The notes: generated by a model from the letters alone, not told the origin. A DNA stretch of 64,000 nt from Macrocystis pyrifera (GCA_031763025.1 JASSKH010000010.1:12045427-12109426); one strand, 5' to 3'; counted from the first letter of the stretch, positions 34,416 through 46,100 are shown. Translations and numbers: made by a program.

Positions 34416-36969
34416 CTAAAATGATGATACGAGCCCCCTCCAAAAAGCGTCGGGAGCAAGCAGAAAAACATCCAGCGCCCCGGCAACCATACCCACGGCC
34501 CTCACACAACCCTGACCGATCTGCGATGAAAAAGGGATACCGTGCGATCACCACCATCACCACCATCACCACCATCACCACCATCTGATTCACCACAGCC
34601 AGCCGCCGATCGTGCTCACCTTCGCTTTCAAAAGCTCAAATTCCGCTTCGGCCGCCTCTGCCTCTCTCTCCAATGCGGCCATCTCCTCTTTGAATGCTCG
34701 GTCCGTCCTCCTGCGAGAAGAAGACGGGAGGGATGCAGGACAACAAACAGGCGACGTGTATCTATTAATATCAATCATGCATGCATGGCGTGATTGTGAC
34801 CCATTTCGTATGGCCTTGGCAAAGGCCGTGCGCCATTCTGCCTGTGCCCCTCTGGCCTCAGCTACGTAGGGTCGGTCTGCGTCCTCCCTGGCGGCGCAGG
34901 ACGGGGTTGGTCTGTGTCGTCCCTCGCGGCGCAGGACGGGGCGGCAGTACACTGCAACAAGCAATCATACTACAGCACAACAGCAGTACACCTGGTGGTA
35001 CAGTAATAGCACTATGAATACTAATACTACAAGTTTGTACTGCTGCTGTACGAGTATAACGGACTTTTTCGAGGTAAGATCTGCAGCAGCAGCAGAAACT
35101 CCGCACTGCTCGCTCGCACCCCTCTTTTTTTTTTTCGTTTTCTTCTTGAGTCAATTGAGTTACGAACACCAGGCGCGTGCAGCTACAGCAGTCGCGGCGC
35201 TCATCGCGAAGCCAATCATCGACACTTAGTAAGCAACTAACTGTAGTAGTAGCAGTGGTGCGTTGCATCGTCCTTTTTCGCTCTGGGTTCTCTTGTGTTT
35301 CCCCCTCTGCCAACATCAATATCCCCGAGAGCATGATGAAGACTGCTGCATGCAGCAGAAAGGCTTATCACAGTACATGTATCTGATATAAATAGCAAGC
35401 AGACAGTGATGGCTCACCTCTGCCACTCCTTGATATCGGGCTCCAGCTCAACGAGTAGTTCAAAGACGAACCAAACGCAGAGGTAAACCAGAACAATCAC
35501 TCGTGGCTCAGCAGCCTGATCCAGGTAGCTGAGACATTCCATCGGCGCGAATACGCATCCCAGAACACCCATTGCAAAGTTCAGCGCTTTCGAGCTCCTT
35601 CCTTCCTTCCCGCGTCGCAAAACGTACGGTAGCAAGTAAAAGTGGCAAGCGATTGGCACAAAATATTTGGCAACAACAGCACCTGTGTGGAAATTTCAAT
35701 TTTGTATTTTTGGGGGGAAGCATCGCGGATTTGTAGGAACTCCACAATTTGAAACGCTTGCTTGAACGAACGAACAGAAAAAAAAAACACGACAACATGC
35801 AACCGACGACAGCAAGGCCGAGGGTTTTCTGTTCTGTGGAAAGATGACAGATAGATGGTAGATACTTCGGTTTCGCGAACCTCGGGTTACCTCGCACAAG
35901 CAGCAGCAGCACGCCGTAAATATTTAATAATGTAGTATTAATACTAGTAGTAGTGCGTCGTATTAGCAGCAGTAGTAGTAGCGGTGCTGCTGTACTGCTG
36001 CTGCTGTACTGCAGCAGCTAGCTGCTGCTGAATACGCGGAGTTGTACGGTGCTTGCTTACAGTGCACAGTGTGTGTACCCCGCAATAAGGCGGTCGTCAT
36101 TGATAAGTAAGGCGATATAGGTCAAAAATAGAGGTAAGGAAGGCCGAATCGGCTTGCCCCGATTTCAAACTCAATACGGCGCCCAAAAGCGATGTATCCT
36201 CCTTCTTCATGGGCGGCTTCGGCCTTATTTATCCCGAGCGAATTCTCCGGTTTCGGCCTTGTCATCCCGAGTTGTTCACAGTTTCACTTTTTTCCAAATT
36301 TTCCAAATTTCCCGCCGAGGGCTGTTGATAAAGAGGGGAAAAGGTCTTGAACCCCTTCAGAACTGTACCCCCATTGAGGAGGTTAAACACTTACTTGAAG
36401 TATAATCAAATTTCGGTACGTACACAGTTGGTGCAGTACTATTAATAACATGAAATTTAGAAATTTGGATAATTTGGATAATTTGGAAATTTGGGAAAAA
36501 AAAAAACAGTGGACAAGAATTCATGACGCAACCACCGTAGCAGTAAGGCAGGCTCAAGTGCCTTGTCCCATACCGGTATACCCACTGCTGTTGTATTCGA
36601 TCATATGATACCATGCCCGCTGCTGTAGCTGGTGGGATAGTTGTTCGTCGGGCTACGCGCATACGTTTTCTCCAAATATGTTTTGCGGTGAGCTCCGTAG
36701 AGCTCTACAGCAGTCAGTAGAGATCACGTTACTGTGTGGTATATCGCTGTTGCGCTTGCTGTGAAGTCCGCATCATCATCAGTAGGAACCTGAGAAAGAT
36801 AGGGGTCTCCTCTGACGTGGCTTGTCTCGAGAGGGAGGGGCTTGAGGGTCGCTTGCATCTATCCATCCGCACCACAGCCTGGTGTTCGATAAGCCCTCTG
36901 CCGGATGTTTTGTGACGATCGTGCTGAGCGATAAGCAACACGCCACCACCACACGCCTACATTGAGAAC
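34416..36969 (-). CDS. Unknown multi-pass membrane protein with C-terminal coiled coil, partial gene (unit 1)
   Basis: Exons in transcript order: 36790-36969, 35804-35833, 35418-35682, 34801-34851, 34620-34710 and 34416-34520 with a TAG stop. All have AG acceptors and GT donors and the phases chain (1,1,2,2,0). The 265-nt exon encodes hydrophobic stretches (AVVAKYFVPIACHFYLLPYV; VIVLVYLCVWFVFELLVELE). The next-to-last exon is a charged helix (FKEEMAALEREAEAAEAEFE), and the C-terminus is hydrophobic (GMVAGALDVFLLA). The first coding exon was not found. I recognise no family. The 51-nt exon is the weakest link: a longer reading through 34590-34957 without that intron is also open. The protein is probably in an internal or plasma membrane; function unknown. 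Confidence 0.6.
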
Positions 36970-37648
36970 CTGATTCACCCACAGGAATTCAAATCAAGCA
37001 GAAACACGGCGCAGCAGCAGCAGCAGCAGGAGTTTTCTCCAACTGCTAAGGCGATAAAAACAAGGGCAAGGACAGGGATAATACATCATCCTGACTGAAG
37101 GCGTCAAGCCAGCCGGTCTCGCTTGGTCCTGTCTTTCGGTGCGGCATGGCAGACGATTCATTTGGCGTTTTTTTTCTTTTGTATTGTTCACCCCCCATGC
37201 GGCAAAAGGGTTGTAACAAAAAGTCGACATGAGGGCGGAGCGAGGGTGGGACTAATCAAACACAACAATACACTCAGGCTCTGCCCACCGAGGCTCCTTG
37301 AATCACGCCCCACCCACCCCTCCACCCCCCCCACCCACAAACCCACCATCCATCAAAAGAGGGCAGTCGGTAAGTCGGGGGCACTCTGCCCTCCATTTTC
37401 AAAAGCGCGCCTCCCTTTGTTTGTTTTGTTGGAAAAAAACAAAAAAAAAAACAGTAAAAAAAACCGTTTAAAAAAAAAAAAAAAGAGAAAAGCAATACTG
37501 CTGTAGCCGCCACCCACTCCAAAAAATCAAAAGCACACACACCACGCATCGAGCGCAACACCGTGAGGAATTGCCGCCATCCCCCCCCCCGTCCCCGTCC
37601 CCCTTTCTGTCTCTGCCCTCTTCTCGCACGCCGCGTGCGTCACGGCTG
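36970..37648. other. Stretch between the two minus-strand gene pieces, unit 1
   Basis: Holds a (CAG)6-type repeat (37011-37029; one unit longer in unit 2), a C-rich run and A-runs. It should include the promoter and first exon of the membrane-protein gene, but I could not fix a start codon with matching phase. Confidence 0.4.
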
Positions 37649-37893
37649 TTAGTTAATTTTCAGCCAGCCTGGTTTACCGGTGCGCTTGCCAGCACCAGAC
37701 CCACTGCCGGAACTCTTCGCCCCCCCCAATCTACCGCCTCCGCCACTTCTTGCCCCCCCGCCCCCCGTCTTCGACTCCTCCTTCCCTCTCCTGCCGCCAT
37801 CAAGCGCGACCCCGGCAGGGCGGGCTGCTTGACTCGCCGTGCTTGACGAAGCTTGCGTCAATTCTGGCTTGAGGTATCCACCTTCAGCTTCCC
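37649..37893 (-). CDS. Last exon of a Gly/Ser-rich protein, unit 1
   Basis: Acceptor CTTTCCAG, then 245 nt entering in phase 1 and ending TAA. The peptide runs from GYLKPELTQASSSTAS through a Gly/Ser linker to the end KRTGKPGWLKIN. In unit 2 the frame is kept at the same length and the stop is TGA instead of TAA, which favours real coding. Upstream exons were not found. Function unknown. Confidence 0.5.
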
Positions 37894-37948
37894 CTGGAAA
37901 GCATATGCGTAACGGGGGTAGGGGGGGTAAGGGGGGGGGTGCGAAGGC

Positions 37949-38131
37949 ATGTACGTAACTTATCAAGTTCCGTCACAACCTGAGGCGGTATTGAGACAAG
38001 TCATCGCCGATGGTTATACTGCACGCAGCGGTGGAACCGTGGTAAGTCAAGACTTTTCGATTGCACCTTCCGCCGAGGAAACGATTTTCGCTGGTGACGC
38101 GGGGCTTTTGGCGAAGACATGTTTCGGCTAA
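37949..38131 (+). CDS. Possible exon or small ORF, unit 1
   Basis: A 60-codon ATG frame (QPEAVLRQVIADGYTARSGG inside) with a strong GTAAGT donor at 38041. Up to the donor, three of four differences from unit 2 are silent; beyond it they are not. Could be a first exon ending at 38040. No downstream partner found. Confidence 0.25.
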   Translation: MYVTYQVPSQPEAVLRQVIADGYTARSGGTVVSQDFSIAPSAEETIFAGDAGLLAKTCFG

Positions 38132-38134
38132 AGC

Positions 38135-38247
38135 TTCACCCCCTCCCCCTGACTGGCTGGTCGGTGGAAACCCGACGTGCTCCGTCCCGGCATTGTAGGG
38201 ATGCGAGGGTCTATGGTCATATGACTACGGCTAGCATGATAATGAGT

Positions 38248-38278
<31 letters not shown>
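38135..38278 (+). repeat. SINE-like repeat R1 with 30-C tail, unit 1
   Basis: Matches the module at 5561-5690 through the GAGTAC border and ends in 30 C residues (38249-38278). The same site in unit 2 has 21. Confidence 0.75.
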
Positions 38279-38802
38279 TGAGAAGCGCTTTATTCGGCGA
38301 AACGCTCCCACCACCACCACCACCACCACCATCACTGCCGCAAGCACCACCATCACAACAACCAGTATCACCGCTGCCGCTCTCGCCGCCGCGCCACCGC
38401 CACCTCCAGTAGCAAAACCTCCGCTGCAAACGGCTTGCGCTACAGCACCCAGCCGCCCTTTCTCTCGCGCATGCCTACCACTGACAGCGCCATGCACCGA
38501 TTGTACAACCTTGCCGATAACGACGAAACAAACATGCCGACACAGCATCGTAACCGACACATAACCTTGCCGATATGCAAACCCTGCCGACCAACAACCT
38601 TAACCTTGACAACAAACAAACTTCAAGTACCACGAACACCTCCACCCCCGAAGCATCTACACCAGCGAACAGTTTCATCGACGAACACCCCAACGAATGT
38701 ACAGACGAGCACCATTAATGTACCGACAAACGATTTTTCACGGGTGTGCTCAGTAGCGAATAGATCCTACGGTACCCGAATGCTGGCTCTTGTTGCTTTG
38801 GT

Positions 38803-38935
38803 CATACTCGGGTATACCCTTGGGGTACCCGGATACCGGCTCTTGTCGTTTAGATCATACTCGGGTGTATACCCGGGTACCCTCAAGACTTTTTTGTTGT
38901 CATACTCGGGTATATACCCGGGTACCCCTAGAACG
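38803..38935. repeat. Palindrome-rich minisatellite, unit 1
   Basis: Three units starting CATACTCGGGT (38803, 38856, 38901), spaced 53 and 45 bp. Each contains GGGTATACCC or TACCCGGGTACCC palindromes. In unit 2 the units start at 60221, 60270 and 60315. Confidence 0.8.
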
Positions 38936-39274
38936 TAAAAACCTATATATAGCACACCCTTGCAACTAGAAAATTACCAGCAACATTTACCGACGAACCG
39001 CGTCTCCCGACGGAACAACCTCTGTATTACCCAGAGCCGCCTTTACCACACTGATGAATTAATGTCTACAGTACGTAGGATAAGGTATACCAGTAGAAAC
39101 CGGGGAGTTTAGTGTGGCCCACGTGTGGCTCTAGACATAAGAGAAGGGACACTCCAAAGCTGCCCTAAACGCTACCTTAGGCCCTAATCCTAATCCTATC
39201 TCCAACCCCAACCTTGCCCCTACTTCTCTGATATTTGTCGAAAAAAACTTGCTTTTGTTTTTTAATAAAACAAA

Positions 39275-39481
39275 ATGTTCTCCAATATGGTCGACCACAC
39301 TAAAACTCAGTATAAAACAAACATTTTCTCCGATTTCCATGTTCTTGTACATACTCTTAGACGATCATTCAGTGATGTAGTAAAGGCTACTGAATACCTG
39401 CCGGTGGGACCCTATGCCTTGAGACGTGGACGAGCGCGGCGGGAACAAGCCCTGCATCCGACAACGAAGATGCCTCCTTAA
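39275..39481 (+). CDS. Small ORF of unknown function, 68 aa, unit 1
   Basis: Starts at ATG (MFSNMVDHTKTQYKTNIF), preceded by an AT-rich TTTTTAATAAAAC. Length is unchanged in unit 2 (60690-60896), but most differences change the residue (six replacements, two silent), so selection is not shown. No domain recognised. Confidence 0.2.
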   Translation: MFSNMVDHTKTQYKTNIFSDFHVLVHTLRRSFSDVVKATEYLPVGPYALRRGRARREQALHPTTKMPP

Positions 39482-39829
39482 GAACCGTCCTCGGGGGGCT
39501 AACGTATAGCTCGAACTTGGGGGAGCACAAAAACATAAAAACCGACGGTACCACGGAGGGGAGGGGATGAGGGGGGGGGGGGGGGGGAGGGAGGTGGTGA
39601 GAGGAGGCGAGGGAGGACGGGAGGGTCGGGGGGGGGGCAGGCGGGAGGATGATGAGAGTATGAGAGTATCGAAGTAAGGTTGCGACCATTCTGGTCCAGA
39701 TTCCCACTTCCTAGCTTTTGTATTTATTTGCGTGCGCCTGCTCCGACTGGCGGGTTGCTTGTTGGTGATGTGACACCGTGGTGCTTTGCTGACCGGCCGG
39801 TAGATGGTACGGCTACTACGTGCTGCTGC

Positions 39830-39913
39830 TGCTGCTACTATACCACTACTACTAGTAGTACTACTATACTACTACTACTACTACTACTACTATACCACTG
39901 CTACTACTAGTAG

Positions 39914-39945
<32 letters not shown>

Positions 39946-40010
39946 TACCACTACTACTAGTAGTACTACTATTGCTACTACTGCTACTACTACTACTACG
40001 GAGGACTATA
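39830..40010 (+). repeat. (CTA)n microsatellite, unit 1
   Basis: CTACTACTA runs interrupted by TATACCACTACTACTAGTAG words. Much shorter in unit 2 (about 61225-61336). Confidence 0.9.
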
Positions 40011-40749
40011 GAAAATAGAACCAAATATTGTTAGTAAAAATAGGGAAATATATAGGTTTTTTTGTGTGTACCGTAGGTCCTATTTACTATGGTCCCCCGT
40101 AATAATACTATTAAAACTACGGCTACTGCTACTACCACCACCGCTACTACCTTGACCCCTGCTACTATTAATAGATAGTACGACTACAACTACACCACTA
40201 CCACCACTGCTACCACTGCCACCACGACGGAACCGCCGCAAATATGGTAGTCGAGAATTGTTGTCACAAGGGCGACCTCTTCTGATTCCTTCCCACCCCT
40301 GCCCCAAGCACTGTTGTTGTGATGCCAGCTGGTGGCTGTTCTCATGGTTGTGCTTGCGCTGTGTTGCTGGTGGTTGTGGAGATGGAGGTGGTGGTGGGTG
40401 GTGGAGGTGGTGGCGGCGGCGGTGGTGATGCTAGTGTCGCTGCTGCTGGCACGACCCCGCTCGTTGAGAAGCAAAAAACACCGAAATTTCGGGAAAATAC
40501 TGAAATAACAACTGAAAAACAGTCCTTGTTAAGATCGACCCTTACTTGGTAGTAATTTAGAAACAAAATCGTACTTCGTAGTTTGTACTTTCAGCTAAAT
40601 ATATCAATACATCAACACCAGCACAGCTTCTGCTAAACAAACTATCAAGCAAATATAATTTCTTTGTAGAACTCGAAATTTCGTAATTTCGTCATTTCGT
40701 GGTGGAAATGAACGGAAACAGACGACCACCAGTGTATCTTGGATGGGGA

Positions 40750-41147
40750 GAGGCAAGTTGTGTCGGCGGGTTTGGACAGTACGTTACAACGATGCAGTTT
40801 TTTTTAATGACTGGGCGGAACTGTAAATTTACGGTGTCGCGACGGGACGGGACAGTAGTTTCCAACGAGAAACATTTTATCGGCGGGACGGAACGGTACA
40901 TTTACGGTGTCACGACGGGACGGGACGGTAGTTTCCAACGGGAGAGATTTATCGGTGGGACGGGACGGTAATTTACAACGGCAGAGGTTATTTGGACGGG
41001 GCGGGACGGTAAGTGACGACGGTCAGGAAATTTGTCGGTGGGACGGGACAGGAGGGGACGACGTAACCACATTTTAACGACGGTGTTGCTGTCCCGTCCC
41101 GTCCCGTCTCGCTGTTACCGTCCCGCCAAAATACCGTGATAAGCCTT
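40750..41147. mobile_element. GGGACGGGACGG-array element, unit 1
   Basis: Tandem words such as CGGCGGGACGGGACGG alternate with TTTACGG/CAACG spacers on one side and the complement (CCCGTCCCGTCCCGTC) near 41090-41108. The right end, read inward, is CAAGGCTTATCACGG, similar in style to the GGGTC elements. A matching left end and target duplication are not clear. Probably another non-autonomous hAT-like family. Confidence 0.45.
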
Positions 41148-41192
41148 GACTTTTTTTTTCTCAACCTACACATCTACTTACAGCTTAGTATC

Positions 41193-41589
41193 ATGGTTAC
41201 CGTAGCCCGTAGCCTCTACAGAGTAGCACCGGTCAGGCGTTACTCCCCCAAAGGGCAACCGGCGACGCGTTAGAACCGACGGTACGGCTATGAGCAGGGG
41301 TGTTCTGACACAGACAGAGACAAGTGATCGTCTGCGCCAAACCGCACCCGCCCCCCCTCCTGCCGTGTGTGTGCTTGAATGGCAAGAATTCCGCGAAAAG
41401 GGTGTTTTGATTAAACAAAATCAATAAAAACTGAATGCCCTGCCGCACAACAAGTACCGCAACAACAGCACGTGTTTTTTTTTCGTTTTTTTATCATTAT
41501 TTCCAGCTTTTGGACACACCGTGGTCACAGATGTCGTCCCTTCTCCCCCCGATACGCGCTTCCATTTTTATCGCGCATATAGGGTTTAG
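41193..41589 (+). CDS. Candidate two-exon gene with mitochondrial-style presequence, unit 1
   Basis: ATG at 41193 opens MVTVARSLYRVAPVRRYSPK, an Arg/Ser-rich, acid-free start with an RRYS motif typical of mitochondrial presequences; it stops at 41273 unless spliced. An acceptor (TATTTCCAG, ending 41506) precedes 41507-41589, which in phase 1 reads FGHTVVTDVVPSPPDTRFHF to a TAG. Phase-1 donors at 41239 or 41269 would join them but are not consensus. A 5-prime leader acceptor (CTTACAG) lies at 41177-41183. Unit 2 is identical in both pieces. Speculative; family unknown. Confidence 0.25.
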
Positions 41590-41700
41590 CATTCCACTCA
41601 CTGCTGGTCGATTTTCATCGGTTATGTTTCCTCGCTCACGCTCTCGCGCTATCCGCTAATCAATTCGTAATTGCAAGAAAAATTCCCTACCAGAGTAGTG

Positions 41701-41791
41701 CACTCGGTGAGACTCGAACCGCGAAAACGATTTTAGCACTGTAGGACTGCTGTAAGCACGCGGACCACCCCCTCAAGCCACCGGGGACGCC
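41701..41791 (-). repeat. tRNA-like sequence (pseudo-tRNA or SINE head), unit 1
   Basis: Minus strand shows a D-arm-like GGTGGCTTGAGGGGGTGG and a B-box GGTTCGAGTCT at class II spacing. Acceptor and T-stem pairing fail, so a functional tRNA is unlikely. Confidence 0.4.
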
Positions 41792-42092
41792 GTCGTCACG
41801 TATAGCAGGTATGTGATTATGTTGATGCGGTGAGGTGTCGTAACTCGTAGCGCACAGGCGTGGTCGCCGGTAGATATATCTGGGTGATACTGTAATTAAT
41901 GCATACTGGACGGAAATGTAAGGACCGTTTGGCTTTGATAAGAATGTCTAAACAGTCCTTGTATTGACGTCCAGGGCCGTATACTGGTAGAGTCTTTCGT
42001 GGACGTGTAACACTGCCGACGGGGGGAAATCGAGAGTCAACGCTGAAAATACGAAAAATTGGCGTTGGTGCAGCCCGAGCTTGCAAGATATT

Positions 42093-42650
42093 CAGGGCTG
42101 TTCGCGGGTCATGACCCGATCGTCAGGATGTGTTCGAAATTGAACGAATCGGGTCGGGGTCGGGTCGGATCAGGAGGTGTTCAAAATCTCACGGGTCGGT
42201 TCGGGTCAGGTCAAAAGGTTCGAAATAACGCGGGTTGGGTCGGGTTGGGTGGGGTGGGGTCAAGAGGTTTTCAAAGCTCACGGGTGGGACGGGTCAGGTC
42301 AAAAGATTTTCGAATCTCACGAGTCCGGTCGGGTCGAGGCAAGAGTGTTTTTTATCGTACCGGTCGGGTGGGGCCAGGAGGTGATGAAAAACTCATGGGT
42401 CGGGTCGGATCGGGTCGGGTCAGGAGATTTTCGAACATCACGGGTTGAGTCGGGTCGGGAGGTTTCCAAAGTTTCGCGGCCGGGTCGGGTCAGACTAAGC
42501 CATCTTAAAATGTTCGCGTGTCGGGGCGGCTCAGGGGTCAGGTTAAGACATCTCAAACTGTTCGCGGGTCGAGTCGGGTCAGCCGACCCGTCCCGTCCCG
42601 ACCCGACCTAACCTGAGCGTGACGTTTGACCTGACCCGCGAATAACCTTG
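42093..42650. mobile_element. hAT-like element with GGGTCGGGT arrays, copy 2
   Basis: 558 bp from CAGGGCTGTTCGCGGG to the inverse of CAAGGTTATTCGCGGG. Nearly identical to copy 3. It marks the junction between units 1 and 2. Confidence 0.7.
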
Positions 42651-44326
42651 GGAATACTCGCCTACAGTAGCTTGAATCTCGCCCGAAACAACACGCGGGC
42701 AGGAAGGTACGCCACGCCGACAGCGGAACACCGCTGGTATCGAGCAGAGCGGTGACAAGCGCCTCCTCCCGCATATCGTCTTGACAACGGTCTAGTTGCG
42801 GCGGAATATCTATACAGTATTAGTTGTGGATGCAGCACCGCGCTTTTGTAGCAAGGTACTACCAAGTATAGTTGCGGCGGAATATCTATATCAGTTGAGG
42901 ATGCAGCACCGCGCTTTTGCCGCAAGGTACTACCGTAAACAAGTTGTTGTTGATTGTGTCGTGCATCAAATCTCTTGCGTGTTCATATTCCAAAAATCGA
43001 GCATACGCCATGCAGCTGGTCTCTCTACCCCTTCCCCATGACCCTTCCCCGTCTCTCCACCTTCGTATATCGACCTCTCATGCACCCCTCAGCCTTGCAT
43101 TTGTTTGCCCCTTTCCCTCCCCGCCCATTGGCCTTGGCTTGCCGACCTGCGCCCCCCCGCGCGCATAAATCCCTCTGCTTTGCGGTTTTCGACCCCCCTC
43201 CCTCGCTTGCTCTCTCATCCCGCGCGTCCTGCCGATGCGCTCGACCACTTCGCAACATCACCAGCAAGTAGACCGTGTTGCGATCAATAACGGCAGCTGC
43301 AGAATGTGTATCAAGCCAAACTTCTGTCCCACTATGAGTACTCCGCAAAGTACTGTGATCCTTTTCCAAGTACGTCACAAAGTGGCGCTGTGTAAAGTCA
43401 CATAGCACCAGAAACTGATTGTTCGACATGGCTTGGGCGCAAAGGTACAGATCATACATTAGTTTGGCGCTCTTGTCAACTCCCGAACTGCAACGCGTGC
43501 TGTTGAAATGGGTTTATACCTTCTCTCCTCATCGTCAAAAACCACCGCCTCAAACCAACGCCAGAAGCTGACATCCCGCCACGTGCCAGGCCAATTATCT
43601 CTACTCTACTGTAACAGAAGCCGACACATGGCACGCAACAGTAAAAAAAACACGATCCAACATCTGCCTCGAAGTCGCTGACAGAAAACGCCTACTGTGA
43701 TGCTATATGCCCCCGTGCCATCACTATCACGTCCTTGGTCATTAACCTCTAGCCGGGGCCAACGATGTAGACACACGGGATACAACCAGATAGGACAAAC
43801 ACGTAACGATTTCGCACCGCCATCTGCTAGGTAGCCCGGCCTTGTCGGCTTTAAAATCGTCTACGCTCGAAAACCACCTTCTTCAAGAACCACCCTCTCC
43901 CAGAAATAAAATCAATAACCATCAGAGGTAGATGTTGGGGGCGACCCAACCGTACTGCCCCGGTCGCGCATCCAAGCTCTCTCGCTGCGCCCTGTACGGT
44001 CAGAGGTCGGGGACGTTGCGGGCGCGTCGGGGGGACGAGGAGAGAGCGAGGGGGGAGGGTCAGGCTTGTTCACGATATACGAAGTATACTGTGCTCCGTT
44101 GGTGCTTCTGTTGAGGAATATTTCACGACGTTCTGCTCCCACGTACGGCGCGGTGAACGCTTCAGGGCAACCGTTCTCAGGAGGGCACCGCACGCAAATC
44201 GACGGCGAGGAAAGGAGAAGGAACAATGCTGACGCCGAGGGAAAAAGGCACGGGTTGCCGCTTTCTCTCGCGCATCGCACCTCACCAAGCATCGGTACGA
44301 TGAGGTAACTTTAAACAACACTGAAC
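42651..44326. other. Head of unit 2, no recognised gene
   Basis: Counterpart of 17951-19545. It has an internal 72-bp duplication (about 42796-42868 and 42869-42940, GTTGCGGCGGAATATC) not seen in unit 1. Confidence 0.5.
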
Positions 44327-45526
44327 TCACTGGGTGGGCGCCGCACCGATGCCGAAACCGCTACCGGTAAGTGGCGGCGCTACAGGAAGCGAGGCCAAAA
44401 ACGCGGGCACCGCTGCCGCCTGCATTCCCGCCGCCGCCCCTTGCGCCACCGCCACTGCTGCTGGTGTACTGGCCGCCTCCCCGTTCTGCGCCCTCTGCGG
44501 CACCGCCGGGGGTGTGGCCGGTTCGCCGGGCCCGTGTAACGAGTCCGCTGGGGGGGTGGTCGCCACTTCCGCCTTCCTTGCCGCGGTCCCTTCCGCCTGC
44601 CTTGCCGCCGCCGCCGCCCGCCCTCCTCGCTTTCGCCTTCGCCCTTGCCCCCGCCGCGGCCTCCCACAACTCCATCGCGTGCGACATGCGCTTCGCCTTC
44701 CACATTGCCACGTCCTCGTCCCGTTCCTCCGTCGTTCGGAAATTGGTCCTGCACCTATAAGGCGACGGTTTCGGGAACGCCGCCTCCGTCTTCCGCATCG
44801 CCGCCTTTCTCGCAGACACCCTTTCCTTGTCTGGGGTCGGTGCTAACCCCGGCCTCGGTCCCGATACAACCGACTCTTGCCGCGCGTGCGTGGCGGCGGC
44901 GAGTGGAGCTGGTCCCAGATTCGGCGAGTACCTCTTCCTGGGCTGAACGGAAGGATAGCGTCGAGCAGCTACGCTCGGGAACGCCGCATCCGCCTTTCTT
45001 GCCGCCGCCTTTCTCGCCACCGCCCCTTCCTTGTCTGGGGTCGGTGCTAACCCCGGCCTCGGTCCCGATACAGCCGACTCTTGCCGCGCGTGCGAGGCGG
45101 CGGCGAGTGGAGCTGGTCCCAGCTTCGGCGAGTACCTCTTCCTGGGCTGAACGGAAGGATAGTGTCGAGCAGCTACGTTCGGGAACGCCGCATCCGCCTT
45201 TCTTGCCGCCGCCTTTCTCGGCACCGCCCCTTCGTTGTGTGCGGTCGGCGACAACCCCGGCCTCGGCCCCGATACCCGCGACTCCTGCCACACGTGCGCG
45301 GCGGCGGTGGTCGGAGCTGATCCCGGATTCGGCGAATACTTCTTCCTGGGCTGAACGGAAGAAAAGTGTCGAGCAGCTACGCTCGGGAGCGGCGCGGTTC
45401 TGGTAGAGCGTGTGGCCTGTCCATAGCAAAATCGGAGGGAGAAATATGTACATATAGGGCGAGTAGGGACGCGGAATTAAAGCCGGTAAGGTCGTAACAA
45501 AGGGGCAAGGGGGGAGGGGAAGGCAT
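44327..45526 (-). pseudogene. Counterpart of the unknown 398-aa ORF, unit 2
   Basis: Same three 204-nt repeats and tail-encoding sequence as 19546-20742, but not open along the full length; it looks broken. This suggests either that the reading frame is not under selection here or that only one copy is kept. Confidence 0.5.
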
Positions 45527-45619
45527 CCTTCGTGGCCAAAAGCGGCTCGAGCGTACGCTGGAACTGAAACAGACATCGACTCTCTCCCCCGCTTGCACTC
45601 CGCGAGCGGGGCTTGTTCT

Positions 45620-46100
45620 CGGCCTATGAACCGCCCCTCTTTAGCGTACGAGACAAGCACCTTCAGCTGAATTCGCGAGTGGGTCGGTATGGCATGCGAA
45701 TTCTCCTTTCGTGCTCATCGCGCTACATATCTCACATCGTGGGATCGGTACTTTTCCTTGCACAGGTCACGCTTCGCGACATATGCTATTCGGTCAACCA
45801 ACTAACCAGAAGATACAGCACGCCAGCGATGGTACACATTGCCGCTGCCAAACACCTCCTTCGATACCTCAAAGGCTCGCCGGATCCGGCCATTATCTAC
45901 GAGAAGGGACAGTTCGCCATGTACGGGCACACCAATGCTTCGTTCGCAGCAAACCCGATTAACAGGAGGCCGACTACAGGCTACTTACTTCTCCTCGATG
46001 ATGGGCGTTTGCCACGTTTCCAGTTGTCAACCTGCCAGTTTCAAATCCCATACACAGCGGCACAACCGCTAGATCCTCGCACCGTAAACTTCGTTATCAC
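45620..46100 (+). mobile_element. Ty1/Copia retrotransposon fossil, unit 2
   Basis: RT end and RNase H, with the same hallmarks as 20840-21310. Broken, copied along with the unit. Confidence 0.85.

Larger units (their letters stand above)
38279..40749. other. Simple-repeat-rich stretch, unit 1
   Basis: ACC/CAC repeats at 38308-38350, ACAAAC-rich text to 38700, a CTCGGGTAT minisatellite, a degenerate CCCTAA/CCTAAT patch at 39165-39200, G-runs at 39570-39640, CTA repeats at 39830-40010, ACC/CTA repeats at 40125-40225 and GGTGGN repeats at 40370-40430. No convincing gene apart from a small ORF listed separately. Confidence 0.55.
17951..42650 (+). repeat. Tandem unit 1 (24.7 kb)
   Basis: From the base after the first GGGTC element to the end of the second. 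It is collinear with 42651-63971 throughout. Extra in unit 1: about 25018-26563, 27677-28798 and 29113-29878. The head-to-tail arrangement is clear at 42651, where unit 2 restarts with the same GGAATACTCGCCTACAG as at 17951. Confidence 0.93.

Noticed and set aside
38435-38938. 167-codon plus-strand frame
   Set aside because: Low-complexity ACAAAC text followed by minisatellite; not kept intact in unit 2.
39165-39210. Interstitial telomere (CCCTAA-like words)
   Set aside because: Only a few degenerate units, not a tandem telomeric run, and in both units inside the array.
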